Source: Septoria linicola (lineage: Eukaryota; Ascomycota; Dothideomycetes; Mycosphaerellales; Mycosphaerellaceae). From it: DNA of 64,000 nucleotides. Position 1 is the first letter of the stretch, and each line of letters starts with the position of its first letter. The DNA is taken from the NCBI GenBank assembly GCA_024114885.1, contig CP099418.1, positions 4,650,001 through 4,714,000 on the forward strand, written 5' to 3'. The notes below the pieces were generated by a model. The model had not been told where the DNA came from. It ran no database searches and worked only from the letters and a program-made list of their open reading frames with translations. Both the position numbers and the translations under genes were made by a program. Below are positions 10,140-20,529 of the stretch, piece by piece.

Positions 10140-13100
10140 TACTAGAGCTCGTAATAGGCGAAGTAGATAATTAAGATAATCTTATAGATACTAATAAGGT
10201 TTAGGAGTAGAAGTCTACTAGTATAACTAAAGATAGTATATAGGTAGAGCGTATATAGCTCGAAGCTAAGAACTAGGAACTACGTCGTTACTTAGAGGTA
10301 CGCGCTCTATAACGAGAGAATAATCAGCTCCTTATAGAGTTAGAATCTCTATCCTTAGCTACTTCTAGTACTCTCGACGTTATCGATCTTAAAGACGACG
10401 CTAGCGCTAGTATTATAGATAGTATACTTTATAATAGCGTAGTATATATACGATATAAAGGTCTTAAAGTTAGAGAACCTCGTATCTTCTAAAGCGAGAT
10501 AGTCTAAGAGGCGAGAGAGTTTATTCGTAGTCTTAAAGTAATCTTCCTTAATAGTCTATAAGAGTTTATTATAGAGGATTCGAAGGTCCTATATAGTATT
10601 ATATAGCTCGTAGGCGAGGCGTAAGAGACCTAGTATAACGAACACTCTAAGGTAATACCTCTAGACTATACTTAGACTAAGTTTAAGCGCTTTATCTATA
10701 ACGTTATTAGAGATTAGGCGAATCGTACGATCCTCGTAACGGTCGAGTATAAGAAAGCCTAATAGGGTAAGGCTTAAGAAGTACGCTAGTTCGCTATAAA
10801 GCTAGACTACTTAGAGTCTTAACTAGGCGACTATACTAAAGCGTAGCTAGTACGCTAGCTTCTTATAAAGTTAAAGCTAGCGCTTTAATAAGAGATTATT
10901 AAGAATTATACTATACCTAATAAGTATACTAATTTAGTTACGTTAGTAAGGCGCCTAGAGTAAGCTAATAAGGTAATCTCTATATAGTATAACTAGGGTA
11001 GAAGCTAGAGTAATAGAGACTATAAGTACGATACGTACTCGAAGCGTAAGCGTATAGAGAGCGATACTCCTACGCGTAGACGCGACGATAGTCTAGAAGG
11101 GAATAATATACGTCGCTCTAGCGATAAAGGTTCTACTCGCTCTATTATAGGCTATAAGTATTTAGAATACTATAGCTATAAGTAGAAGGGGTATATTAGT
11201 ACTAATTCTATCTACTCTAACTAAAGCGCTCGAGATAATAGTAAGAAGCTATTAGTACGTAAGGTTACTATAGAGACGCTAAAAAAGAGAAGGTATTAGA
11301 GAAGGACTACGACCTCTAGATACCGAGCTTAGTAGCGATATATACCTCTCTATATAAGTTATAAATACGACTTACCTAGAGGGCGTAGTCGAAGCGTAGG
11401 ATAGGCTTAAGCTAGCCTAATTCCTTCTTAATAATACTACTAATATTAACGTAGTATTAAGATCCTTTATCTTATAATATAGTATTATAGCTCGAACTAA
11501 TACTACCTTACTCTTAGCTACCTTATTTACTAGGGAATTAGAGTATTATTATAGCGTATACTATATACGCGTATAGCTCGTAGACTCTATAGGAGTAGAG
11601 CGTATAGTAGGCGTAATCTTTTATACCTACGATATACTAACCTCTAATATAATCTTAGGTTAGCTATAGAGACGTACTTATTATATACGAGTCGATAGTA
11701 GCTTAGATAAGTAGACCTATAGCGATACTTTTAAAAACGTTAAGGTTAGAGAAGCCTATAAGTTTTTTAAGGACTTAAAGTATATACTAACTATATATAT
11801 AGTAGTAATAAGTAAGATAGGTAAAGGCGAAGAGCTTAACCCTCTTTCTTTTAAGTTCTAATAGTTCTCTAATATTCTAAACTCGATAGAGGAGATAAGG
11901 AGTAAGCTAGTAGATAGCGTAGAGTATACGATTAAGCTACGTCTAGGTACCGTTCTACTCTTTAGGCTACTATACTACTAGTCGAGTAAGAAGCTAGAGG
12001 AATTAAAGAAATACCTTACTATAGGCCTTAAGTACGATTAGATCGAGCGTAGCGTTAGCGAGGTAGGTACGCCTATCCTATTTATACTAAAGAAAGATAG
12101 TAAACTAAGGCTATACGTCGACTACTAAAAGTTAAACGAAATTACTATTAAGAATAGATACTTACTTCTTCTAATTAGTAAGACGCTAGATAGGCTTATA
12201 GGAGCTATATAGTTTACGACCCTAGACCTTATAGATATATACTATCGGATTCGTATTAAGCCTAGCGACTACTAGAAGACTACGTTCTATACGCGCTATA
12301 GCTACTTCTAGTATAAGATAATATTATTTAGCCTAACTAACGCTCTAGCTACGTTCTAGGCGTATATTAACTATACTCTAGTAGGATTAGTCGATACGTA
12401 CTACGTAGTATACCTAGATAATATTCTTATCTATAGTAAGAGCCGCGCGGACTACGTACGCGATATATACGATATACTTATACGTCTCTAGAAGTTCGGA
12501 CTCTATACTTAAAGAGCGAAGTACAAATTCTAGTAGAAGGAAGTCGATTTCCTAGGCTTTATAGTAACTACTAGAGAGGTTACGATAGATCTACGTAGAA
12601 TAGACGTAATCGTAGCGTAGCTAACGCCTATAACGCTCGTAGAGGTTTAATTATTCCTTAGGTTTACTAACTTCTACTAGCGTTTTATTTTTAAATACTC
12701 TAGAGTAGTATCTCTACTTATAGCGTTATCTAAGAGCGCCGTAGTAGGTAAGAAGCCTAGTCTACTTAAGTAGACTATACGAGAGGAGTAGGCGTTTACT
12801 AAGTTAAAAAAACGTTTTTCTATAGTACTACTACTAAGGTACTTCGACTCTACGCTTAGGTTATAGGTCGAGAGCGACGCCTCTAATTACGTAATTACTA
12901 TAATCCTTAGCTAACTCTTTAGGTCTAAATAGTACCCTATTATATTTATATCTAGGAAGATAATTACTATAGAGTATAATTATAAGGTATACGATAAGGA
13001 GCTTCTTATAGTAGTTAAGGCTTTTAAAGCGTAGAGGCTATACCTCGAAGGCGCTCTATATACGATCGACGTACTAGTCGACTATACTAACCTTTATAGG

Positions 13101-13905
13101 TTTATAGGCGTAAAGAAATTAACTAGTAGATAAGCTTATTAAGCTACCTTCCTAGCCCTATTCGACTTCGTTATAACGTACTAGGTAGGTAAGCGAAACC
13201 TAGCCGACGCGCTATTAAAGTATAGCGATTACGCTAAGAAGGTAGTAGAGGTAACTAACCTTCTACCTACTCTATAGACTAAGTTATAGCTATAGGACGA
13301 TTAGAGTATAAGAGACGTAGGCGGACTACTCGTAGCTCGTATCTATACGACTTATAAAGAATAGTATTCTTTAATAGAGAGAAGTACTAACTCTAACCTA
13401 TAGTAGTAGTTTTTAACGCCTATACGAGTAGTAGGTATAATTACTAAGAGCGAAGAGCTATACGTAAATATCTTAGACTTAATCCTTAGATATACTCGCG
13501 CGCTAGTATAGGCTAAACTAAGTATAAGCGTAGTATACTTATAAGCGATAAGTAATAGCGGCCGGTTCGAGTAATATACTATAAGAGAGAGAAACCTCTA
13601 GGTAGACGATTTACTATACGTATCTAAGGACTACGCCTTATAGACGTAGGTAATTCGTATATATTATAATAATACCCTTATAGGCTATTTTAGTAAGAAC
13701 AAGACTATCTCGCTAGTACGAAGAAAGTACTAGTAGCTAGAGATAACTAAGGATATCGTATAATACGTAGAATCCTATAGGAGTTACTAGAAGGTAAAGG
13801 CGCGTCGCTATCGACTATATAGCGAGCTAACTACGCTACCTATACTAGATCGTCTATTCTAAGAATTAACTTAGGATTTTATTATAGACCTTCTACCTAG
13901 ACGTT
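10140..13905 (+). pseudogene. Ty3-A gag-pol, RIP-degraded and 3'-truncated
   Basis: A coiled, charged Gag start is followed by a zinc-knuckle remnant near 11155-11215, where Cys codons have become Tyr but the spacing and KGHI remain. The reverse transcriptase is clear: the FxxKKD..LRLxxDY region near 12088-12125, the TxLDLxxxYxxIRI region near 12220-12260, and the catalytic YxDD box near 12411-12422, now Y-L-D-N. RNase H ends near 13200 with a GKxNxADAL motif. The integrase zinc-binding region follows at about 13650-13890. Many TAG/TAA stops replace Gln and Trp codons. Confidence 0.87.
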
Positions 13906-13908
13906 AGA

Positions 13909-13964
13909 ATAGGTAGGCCGAAACGGGTTAGTATATAGGTTAGGCTAGGTCTTAGCCTACCTAT
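13909..13964. repeat. 10-bp inverted repeat in likely hAT-terminal sequence
   Basis: ATAGGTAGGC at 13909-13918 is matched by GCCTACCTAT at 13955-13964. The sequence between and after is rich in GGGTT/GGTTAGGC words, which resemble the GGGTTGGGC-rich ends of many hAT elements after RIP. It lies exactly where the Ty3-A integrase breaks off, downstream of the hAT transposase on the minus strand. I therefore infer it is one terminus of the hAT element; the partner end was not found. Confidence 0.4.
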
Positions 13965-14195
13965 AGAAGATAGTAATAGGTATAGTATAAATACCTACTC
14001 TATACTTAGATAGGTTAGGCGAACAAAAAATAAGTATAATATAGGTTTTAAGTATAACTACGAAGAAGAATTATTCTAGTTAGTATCGACTATAAAAGAA
14101 AGTATATAATAGAGTAGTAAAGATAGAGAGAGGGATAATAGTAATAAGCGGAACGGATAGGCTAATCTAACGTCGACTTGAGTTTATAATATATA

Positions 14196-14220
14196 TAGTT
14201 AGTAGACGTAGTCGGTAGCT
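14196..14220 (+). repeat. 13-bp-period motif, locus 1
   Basis: Two units spaced 13 bp (TAGTTAGTA..., then TAGTCGGTA...). It lies just past the end of the hAT reading frame. On the minus strand the same bases contain TACTAAC followed by an AG, so it could also be the 3' half of an intron. Confidence 0.6.
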
Positions 14221-15526
14221 ATATTCTAGCTCTTAAAGCTTCTCTATAGAGCGTATTACGCTTTCGTATACTTCGACGCTATAATTTATCTATCTTTATA
14301 ACCTCTTTATTATCGCTAATACTATTAAACTTTAAAAGAGCCTTAATTTCGTTTTTAACCTTCTTATTCTACTTCTCGACTATCTCTATCTAATTATAAG
14401 TAAGTTCTAAATTAGGACAAAGAGTAGATACTTCTATAGTAAGTACTACTCTTATATTATACTTATAATTACGATATCGATATCGTAATAGTATAATATA
14501 TATAAAGATATCTAGATTATATGTCCGATTATAGTAGTTCTAATAACGTATAATACTAAAATCTCGTTCGTATCTAGTACCTACTACTAGAATATATAGA
14601 ATATCCTAGGCTATTTTCGATATAGTAGGGAATATATTAGTAAGAGCTAGCTATATATCTATAGGATCTATTCCTTCTATATATAAGAAGTCTACTTTCT
14701 AATAGCGCTCTAGTTCGTTATTAGGCTCGACTAAGGAGGCTACGTCTAGTACTAGTTAAGCTTTATTATCGTCGCTATCGATCTCTATAGCGAAGAAGGT
14801 TAAGAAGCTTTATATACCTCAAGGCTACTATTTCGAAGCTTATATAGTACTAGATAAAGCTTTATAATACTTTAACTACTCTACGTATAATTTACTCTAG
14901 TAGAGATCTTCTAAACTATCGTTATCGAAAGCGCCTCGCTTCTAGAATATACTCTTAATCGTAGAGTATAGTAGTACTACTATACTATAGTAGTCCTTAA
15001 ACTATTACTAGGTCTATTAGTAATATTAAAAGAGCTTAGTATACGCTTTGTCTAGTACCTTATAGAGTAAGACCTTCTAAGCCTCTTTCTTATACTTAAG
15101 TTTCTTGTCTACTTTATCTAGAATATCGAAAAGAGAGTTATAGTAGCTAAGAACTAGATAGAGGCTAGAGCCTTTTATCGTACTAACGTAGGTAGTAGCC
15201 TAAGCGAAGAGTATAGTTAGAGATATAAGGTATTCTAACTGTTACTAGTTAGTATTAGATAGTATAAGTATCGATAGTAACTAACGCTTAATAAATTTAT
15301 CGATAAAGTTATATAGTCGACTAAAGCGAGATAGTATTATCGTAGTCGAGCTCTAACGGGTCCTTACGTCTTATATTACTTATAGTAGTCTCGTTATAGA
15401 ATACTTTTACTAGCGTATATAAGCCTTCGGATAGAGATATAGATTCTTTAGACGCTCCTTTTAGAGATCTATAAAGCTCTCGAAACGCTAAGAACTAGAG
15501 TTTACCTATACTATAAACCTATAGAC

Positions 15527-15585
15527 CTAGGACGATTAATAAGCGCCGACTATACTTACCGACTACGATCGTCGACTATAACTAC
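15527..15585 (-). other. Predicted 59-nt intron carrying the 13-bp motif (hAT gene)
   Basis: On the minus strand it begins GTAGTT and ends CCTAG, with a TTATTAAT branch-like site. It holds three motif units (TAGTCGACG, TAGTCGGTA, TAGTCGGCG) spaced 13 bp. Its removal brings the upstream frame (LFKIY) into phase with a long downstream frame (LAFRELYRSLKGA), which supports splicing. The donor site is weak. Confidence 0.55.
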
Positions 15586-16511
15586 GATATATCTTAAATA
15601 AAAGTTTAGGTAGTCCTTTAAGAGAAGCTACTATATTAGTCTTTTAAAACCTTTCTAGAGCTCGTTAATCTTTCTTATCGTCCTAAAACTCTTATAGATC
15701 GTTAATTAGTATTATTTATAGTTATATAAAAAAGGCCTTTATAGTAAGTTATATTATATAAGTAAAATATAGAAACTGTTCTAGAATCGTAGCTAGCGTA
15801 GTAGGCTTAATAGCCTTAATATTAGAGAAGAGATTTACCTCGTCTAGTTAAATATCTAGTACTACTAGCTCTACGAGCTCTTCGATCGAAATAGAAGGCT
15901 TTACGATTTTTACGCTATACTCTATTAAGTAAAGGCCGATAGCCTTAATACTAGCTTACGTTAGTACTAATCGAATAGATACTAGTAAGACGTATATAGA
16001 CCTATAGAGTATACTATTATTTCTAGCGTTATCGTATATAAGAGCGATTAGTTAGTCTTCGAGGCTAAATCTTTATAATATATTAAAGAGTAATTTCGAA
16101 AGTCGCTCTCTAGTATATCTACTAGTAACGTAGAGAAAGTCTAATATCGCCTTATTCTATACCTATTTAGTATCGATCTAGTAGATACGAATAGTAAGGA
16201 ATAAAGCTTTTATACTACTAGACTACTAGCTATCGACTACGATAGTAACCTTAGAGGTTCTAGCTAGTATAGCCTTTAGATCTTCCTTAGACCTCTCTTA
16301 GACCTCTCGAAGAAGAGCCTTAATCGTCTTACTAGAGTAGAAAGGTATTTCGAGACTAGGGTTAAGATATATATATATATAGTAGACTATAGGATTCTCG
16401 AAGAAATTAAGTAGTAGGCTATATACTACGATTATTTACGTAGATACTATAGAGAAGTTATTAATACTTAGGTCTAGGTCGCTAAGGTAACCCTTACGAT
16501 TTCGAGCCTAA

Positions 16512-16577
16512 CTATATAAGCTTAATAACGTAGTCGGTAAACGTAGTCGGTAGGAACTTATATAATAGTCTTTATAC
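16512..16577 (-). other. Possible 66-nt intron carrying the 13-bp motif (hAT gene)
   Basis: On the minus strand it runs from GTATAA to TATATAG with two motif units in the antisense direction (16529-16553). Its length is a multiple of three and the frame is open through it, so reading frame does not decide between intron and coding sequence. Confidence 0.35.
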
Positions 16578-17030
16578 TACTAGATATACTCTAGTAGTAT
16601 CTCTTTTCTCTTAAATACCTATATATACTCCTTAGTTCGAAAGTAAGAACTAAGACTACTTATACTAATATAGAGGCCTAGATAGGCTAAAGAGGTCTCG
16701 TAACCTTAGTAGACTACTTTTAGTAAGGTATCCTCGATATTAATCCTCTAGTTAAAAAACTTCTAGACTTAGGAGGAATAGGTACCTTTCTATTTAATAG
16801 GTATAGTCTTTTATATCCTAAACTTATACTTATAGCGACCTTATACCTCCTACTATCGTCGTATATACTAGTCTCTAAAGTCTGTTTTATACTCTTTCTA
16901 CTATAGATATACTCTATTTACTTAAGTCTAGTCTAGAGAAGACATAGGTATATTAATTAGAATTTTAAAGATAGTAGGTAGTCTACTAGAGCTCTACTCT
17001 AATACTATATATTATAGCGTAGAAGGTACT

Positions 17031-17202
17031 TATAAAAGAGATATATAGTAATATATAGAGCGCCTTCCTAATAAGACTATTAGGATATTATAGGGCTAAT
17101 TCTTGCCTCCTTTCGGATATATACGCGTACTATAATTATACTATACGCTAAGCCTACGAGCCTAAGGCGGGTCTTAGCCTTCGACCTTACCTAGCTCTTA
17201 TA
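17031..17202 (-). mobile_element. Solo Ty3-A LTR with 5-bp target duplication
   Basis: This is a full 172-bp Ty3-A LTR in reverse orientation. GTACT lies directly on both sides (17026-17030 and 17203-17207), a perfect 5-bp target-site duplication. It is therefore a solo LTR left after recombination between the two LTRs of an insertion, within minus-strand coding-like sequence. Confidence 0.9.
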
Positions 17203-17955
17203 GTACTATCGGACTAGATTCGAATTATAAAGAGTCTCTAAAAACGCTATCTTAATATCGTTATCTTAGTCGAGTACTAGACCTAAGTCTTCTAGTAGCT
17301 AGCGATAGATTTCGCTATAAAGGTAGCGTATTTATAAGTAGTAGTATTAAAACTAGAAGAGTTAAAGAAGATAAAGGTAGACTAAATTATAAAAGTAAGA
17401 AAGAGAGGAGCCCTAGACTATCTATAAAACACGCTATAACTTTACTCTAGTACGACGTCTATAGTAGTTCTTACTTATAAAGAAGCCTAAATTATACTAA
17501 TTAGACGCGGTAAAGCCTCTTATCCGCTAACGATAGACTAGTTAAGAACTTAGTACTAATCTCTAGATCAAGTACGCTAGAATCTATTAGATCTATAATA
17601 ATAGACGAAAAGCTAATACTAGCTCGCTCGCTATTAAATCTAGCTTAAACTAGACTCTCGACTATAGCTTCGAGTAAAGTCTCTTTCTTATTAAGTATAT
17701 ATTGTTTATTAAATATACTATAGGTAAGCTTCGCGTTTTGTCTCTACTATATAGATATAGTAGATATAGAGAATCTATAGATATTCTAATCGTAGTTAGT
17801 AGGAATTAGCTATCTAAGATACTCGATAAGGATTAAGAAGTAATTAACGAAGAAAGGCTTCTAGCTAAGAATATTACGTAGTATAGCCCGGTCACCTAGT
17901 GTTCTATCTAAAAGATATCGTAGAGTATAGGTAAAACGCTATTAGTAATATACGA

Positions 17956-18018
17956 CTATAGTTAATTAGTATATAGTTAGTAAATATAGTCGGCGCTTAA
18001 GATAGCTAGTAGATATAC
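17956..18018 (-). other. Possible 63-nt intron carrying the 13-bp motif (gene X)
   Basis: On the minus strand it runs from GTATAT to ACTATAG, with TACTAAC and TACTAAT branch-like sites. The motif is antisense and supplies the TACTAAC. The length is a multiple of three, so frame alone does not prove it. Confidence 0.45.
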
Positions 18019-18556
18019 CTTAACTTAGGCTTCTAGTACTAATATCTAAAGTAAGACAGCTAGACCTCGAAGCTATAGTATCGTAAAAGAGGAGCTCTAT
18101 ATTATATTAGTAGATAGGAGTTTCTAATAGATAGGAAGACTTATACTATCGCTATATACTTATATAGCTATAAGTTTGTCTAGCGCCTTAATCTTAGACT
18201 AGAACTCGCTAATTACCTTATACTAGTATTAATAAGTCGCTCTACTATAGTTAGTAGAGCCTAGCGTACTAGTAGATAGCTTAATAGCGCGCTTAGCCTA
18301 AATATCCTTCTCTTAAAATAAGCTTAGTAAGTTATCGATAATAATATTTATAGAGTTTCTCTTTAACTTAGAAGGATCTAATAGTACCTAAACCTATATA
18401 CTACTATCTTCCTTTTCGAATTCTTCTAATATATCCTCTTTTCTCTTAATCTCTCTATATAGAAGGTAGAGCTCGATATACTAATCTTCTTTATCTTTCT
18501 AAGTAAGATCTTTAAGAGATTTCTTTTTCTCTACTTTCTTAAGAGCCTTTCTCTCT

Positions 18557-18633
18557 CTATATAATATTAGCGCCGACTATATACGCCGACTACGTTTACT
18601 AACTATATATATAATAGTATAATAGAGACTTAC
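18557..18633 (-). other. Predicted 77-nt intron carrying three motif units (gene X)
   Basis: On the minus strand it begins GTAAGT, ends ATATAG and has a GCTAAT branch-like site. It contains TAGTTAGTA, TAGTCGGCG and TAGTCGGCG spaced exactly 13 bp. The frames on either side differ; removing these 77 nt joins them in phase (phase 2) into one long frame. This is the best-supported motif-bearing intron on the minus strand. Confidence 0.75.
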
Positions 18634-18952
18634 TATTATTTAGTAAAGCTTGCCTTATAGACTAGTTTCTATTAATTAATATACATCTTCTACGCGTTCT
18701 TATTAAGGCTATCCTACCCTAGTAGTATAGCTATTTACTTTATCTTAAAACGACTAAAAGCTTGATTCTTTACTTTACGTTTTCGGTCTACTTTAGCCCT
18801 ATCTTCGTCTATAGCTTAAGTACGTACGCGGTCGCGTAGTATATTTAGATTAATCGAGTAGTCTTTAATATCCTTTCTTATTATAGTAAGTCTTACGCGT
18901 TTCGCCTCGAGTTTAGGAAGAGACTCTATCTTACGCTTCTAATATACTATTT

Positions 18953-19006
18953 CTAAGATAATTAGTATTAAAAGTATCGCGTTCGATAGCTATAATAGTT
19001 ACTTAC
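18953..19006 (-). other. Predicted 54-nt intron without the motif (gene X)
   Basis: On the minus strand it begins GTAAGT, has a TACTAAT branch site and ends CTTAG. Removal joins a hydrophobic upstream frame with the KIVYQKRK frame. It shows that gene X has ordinary introns as well as motif-bearing ones. Confidence 0.65.
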
Positions 19007-19189
19007 TAAATAGTAGTAGAATTAGATAGGTTAGACAAGCGATAGTAATATACGACGAATTTAGTTATAAGTATAGGTAGTTAGAAAGTAAGGTTTAGAA
19101 TTTATAGAAAGTAGGGAAATCTAGAGTCTAAGAGCTAACTAAGTAGGAGTAACGTTAAGATAGGTCCGCTCCTAGATACTTTAATATAG

Positions 19190-19235
19190 CTTTTTAGATA
19201 ATATTAGTTATCGGTATATATAGTCGGTACTTTAC
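19190..19235 (-). other. Possible 46-nt intron carrying the 13-bp motif
   Basis: On the minus strand it begins GTAAAG, contains two antisense motif units (19207-19229) ending in AACTAAT as a branch-like site, and ends AAAAAG. Coding upstream of it was not established. Confidence 0.35.
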
Positions 19236-19649
19236 TATTAGATTATATCTTAGTATAGGCTAATATATCTACTAAGTCCGCCTATCCTAGGTCTCTATAG
19301 TATATCTACTAGATAGAAGAAAGATTACTTTAAAAAGAGAGGTATAGGCTAATTATATAAGACTAATAGTAGATTATAGAGACCTAGCTTTTATTCTAGA
19401 AAGGATATCTTAACTTCTTAAGAAGTACTTACTTGTTTATACTTACCTTTTCTACTATATATAACCTTATATATTAGCTAGAGATATTATAATTTTAGCT
19501 ATTATATTAGGAACTATCTTATCGATCTATAGACTAGGTTTAAAACTCTTTAAGCTACTTAATAAGTTAATAGGCTTAATAGATTACTAAAATAGTATAA
19601 ATCCTAAGAATCCTATAGTATATATTAATAAAATAAATATTTAGTTTTA
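19236..19649. other. RIP-mutated DNA, nothing recognised
   Basis: This is about 410 bp between the gene X relic and the copia element. No frame or repeat was identified. Confidence 0.5.
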
Positions 19650-19927
19650 TGTTAAGAATATATCCTAGATAGTTAGTCTAGATATAGACTTCTGAGCATG
19701 GTTCTAGATGCCTGAGGCATCTACCTAAGGCTTAGCAAGAGGTATATCTTGCTTCTCTTTCTTCTCTTCTTAGATAACTAACAAAATCAACTTTGTATTT
19801 AGTTCCTAGCATATTACTACTATACTATATATATAAGTCAGTTCAAGATTGATCCCCTATTCTTCTTTACTACGCTATACCCTCCTTGACATTGTGTGGC
19901 ATCTATAAACGCTCTCTACTTTTAACA
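19650..19927 (+). repeat. Copia 5' LTR
   Basis: 278 bp with intact TG...CA ends. It is nearly identical to 25671-25948. Confidence 0.95.
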
Positions 19928-19943
19928 GGTTATGAGCCCGGGT
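19928..19943 (+). promoter_or_regulatory. Copia primer-binding site, initiator tRNA-Met anticodon arm
   Basis: Directly after the 5' LTR, GGTTATGAGCCCGGG is complementary to the anticodon stem-loop of initiator tRNA-Met (CAU anticodon), not to a tRNA 3' end. This matches the half-tRNA priming known for Drosophila copia and its relatives. Confidence 0.75.
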
Positions 19944-20529
19944 TTGTACACTAAATAGGAGCAACCTATGTTAGTACAGGTTACTTATATCCCTTATAGT
20001 TTATAGAAAACATTTAGGGCCTAGAAGTTTCCCTAACTATATTACTAACGAAGCTAGTTTGTACCTAGTAGTATATAAGTTAGTAAAGATCTCTATAAGA
20101 CAGTAGTATGTTTCTACTTTATTAATACCTGCCTAGTTCTCTACTATTGCACCTAGTATCACTAGAGTTAGAAGAGGCTACTTGGCCTTCCTACTACCTA
20201 GTAATAGAAACTCTACTAAGAGAGAAAGATCTAAGTCTTAGTAATTTCCTAAATACGAGGAATCCCTGTCTCTTAGAGCTAGTCTCCCTACTATAAGAAA
20301 TTACCCTTCTCTAGAATCCTTAGCTGGTCTGAAGTATTCTACTAATTATTTATTCTATTCACCTATTTCTATAATAGACTAAGAGGACAAGAAGAGCCAA
20401 AGGATTCCAATCCTAGACAGAACTAACTAGAAGAGATAGTTTAAGCTATAGACAGACAAGCTAGAAGGAAAGGACTAGTTCTAGGCAATTAGCTAACTAA
20501 TTGTTAGAGGGAACCTATGCATAGTTTAG

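Larger units (their letters stand above)
9893..13905 (+). mobile_element. Ty3-A: truncated Ty3/gypsy (chromodomain-type) retrotransposon
   Basis: The element starts with a 172-bp LTR and runs through gag, protease, reverse transcriptase, RNase H and the start of integrase, then stops abruptly near 13905 where hAT-like terminal sequence begins. There is no 3' LTR. It is inserted in the Pogo transposase. Another copy of the same family is at 61141 and solo LTRs are at 17031 and 28547. Confidence 0.88.
14223..17030 (-). pseudogene. hAT-superfamily transposase remnant
   Basis: The minus strand, read through RIP-type stops and two predicted introns, gives a hAT transposase. The catalytic core has VTIVVDS near 16200-16240 (first Asp, followed by QQSSS, originally probably a Trp-containing motif), then the conserved VTSRYTRERL region, and IYDNARNN (second Asp) near 15985-16000. 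The C-terminal dimerisation region (FPTISKIAQDIL, then S-I-I-R-Y) is at about 14460-14640. Predicted introns at 16512-16577 and 15527-15585 both contain the 13-bp motif; removing the 59-nt one joins two frames. The N-terminal BED finger was not identified. A solo LTR interrupts the upstream region at 17031, so the gene may continue into 17208 onwards. Confidence 0.8.
17208..19189 (-). pseudogene. Gene X: RIP-degraded multi-exon gene of unknown function
   Basis: The minus strand carries a long frame, open if RIP-type stops are ignored, from about 19.19 kb down to the solo LTR. Three predicted introns (18953-19006, 18557-18633, 17956-18018) have fungal GT...branch...AG signals, and the first two keep the frame. 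The product starts with a hydrophobic/uncharged part, then a Lys/Arg-rich segment (RKRKVKNQAFSRFK), a charged coiled-coil-like segment (ERKALKKVEKKKSL...), and a Leu-rich half. I do not recognise it. It could be an upstream part of the hAT transposase gene, separated by the solo LTR, or a separate gene. Confidence 0.5.

Noticed and set aside
13606..13905. The Ty3-A integrase as ending naturally near 13905
   Set aside because: The frame stops inside the integrase N-terminal region, far short of the catalytic core, and unrelated hAT-terminus-like sequence follows; it is a truncation.
19928..19943. A tRNA-Met gene fragment after the copia LTR
   Set aside because: Only the anticodon-arm complement is present and it sits exactly at the LTR border, which fits a primer-binding site.
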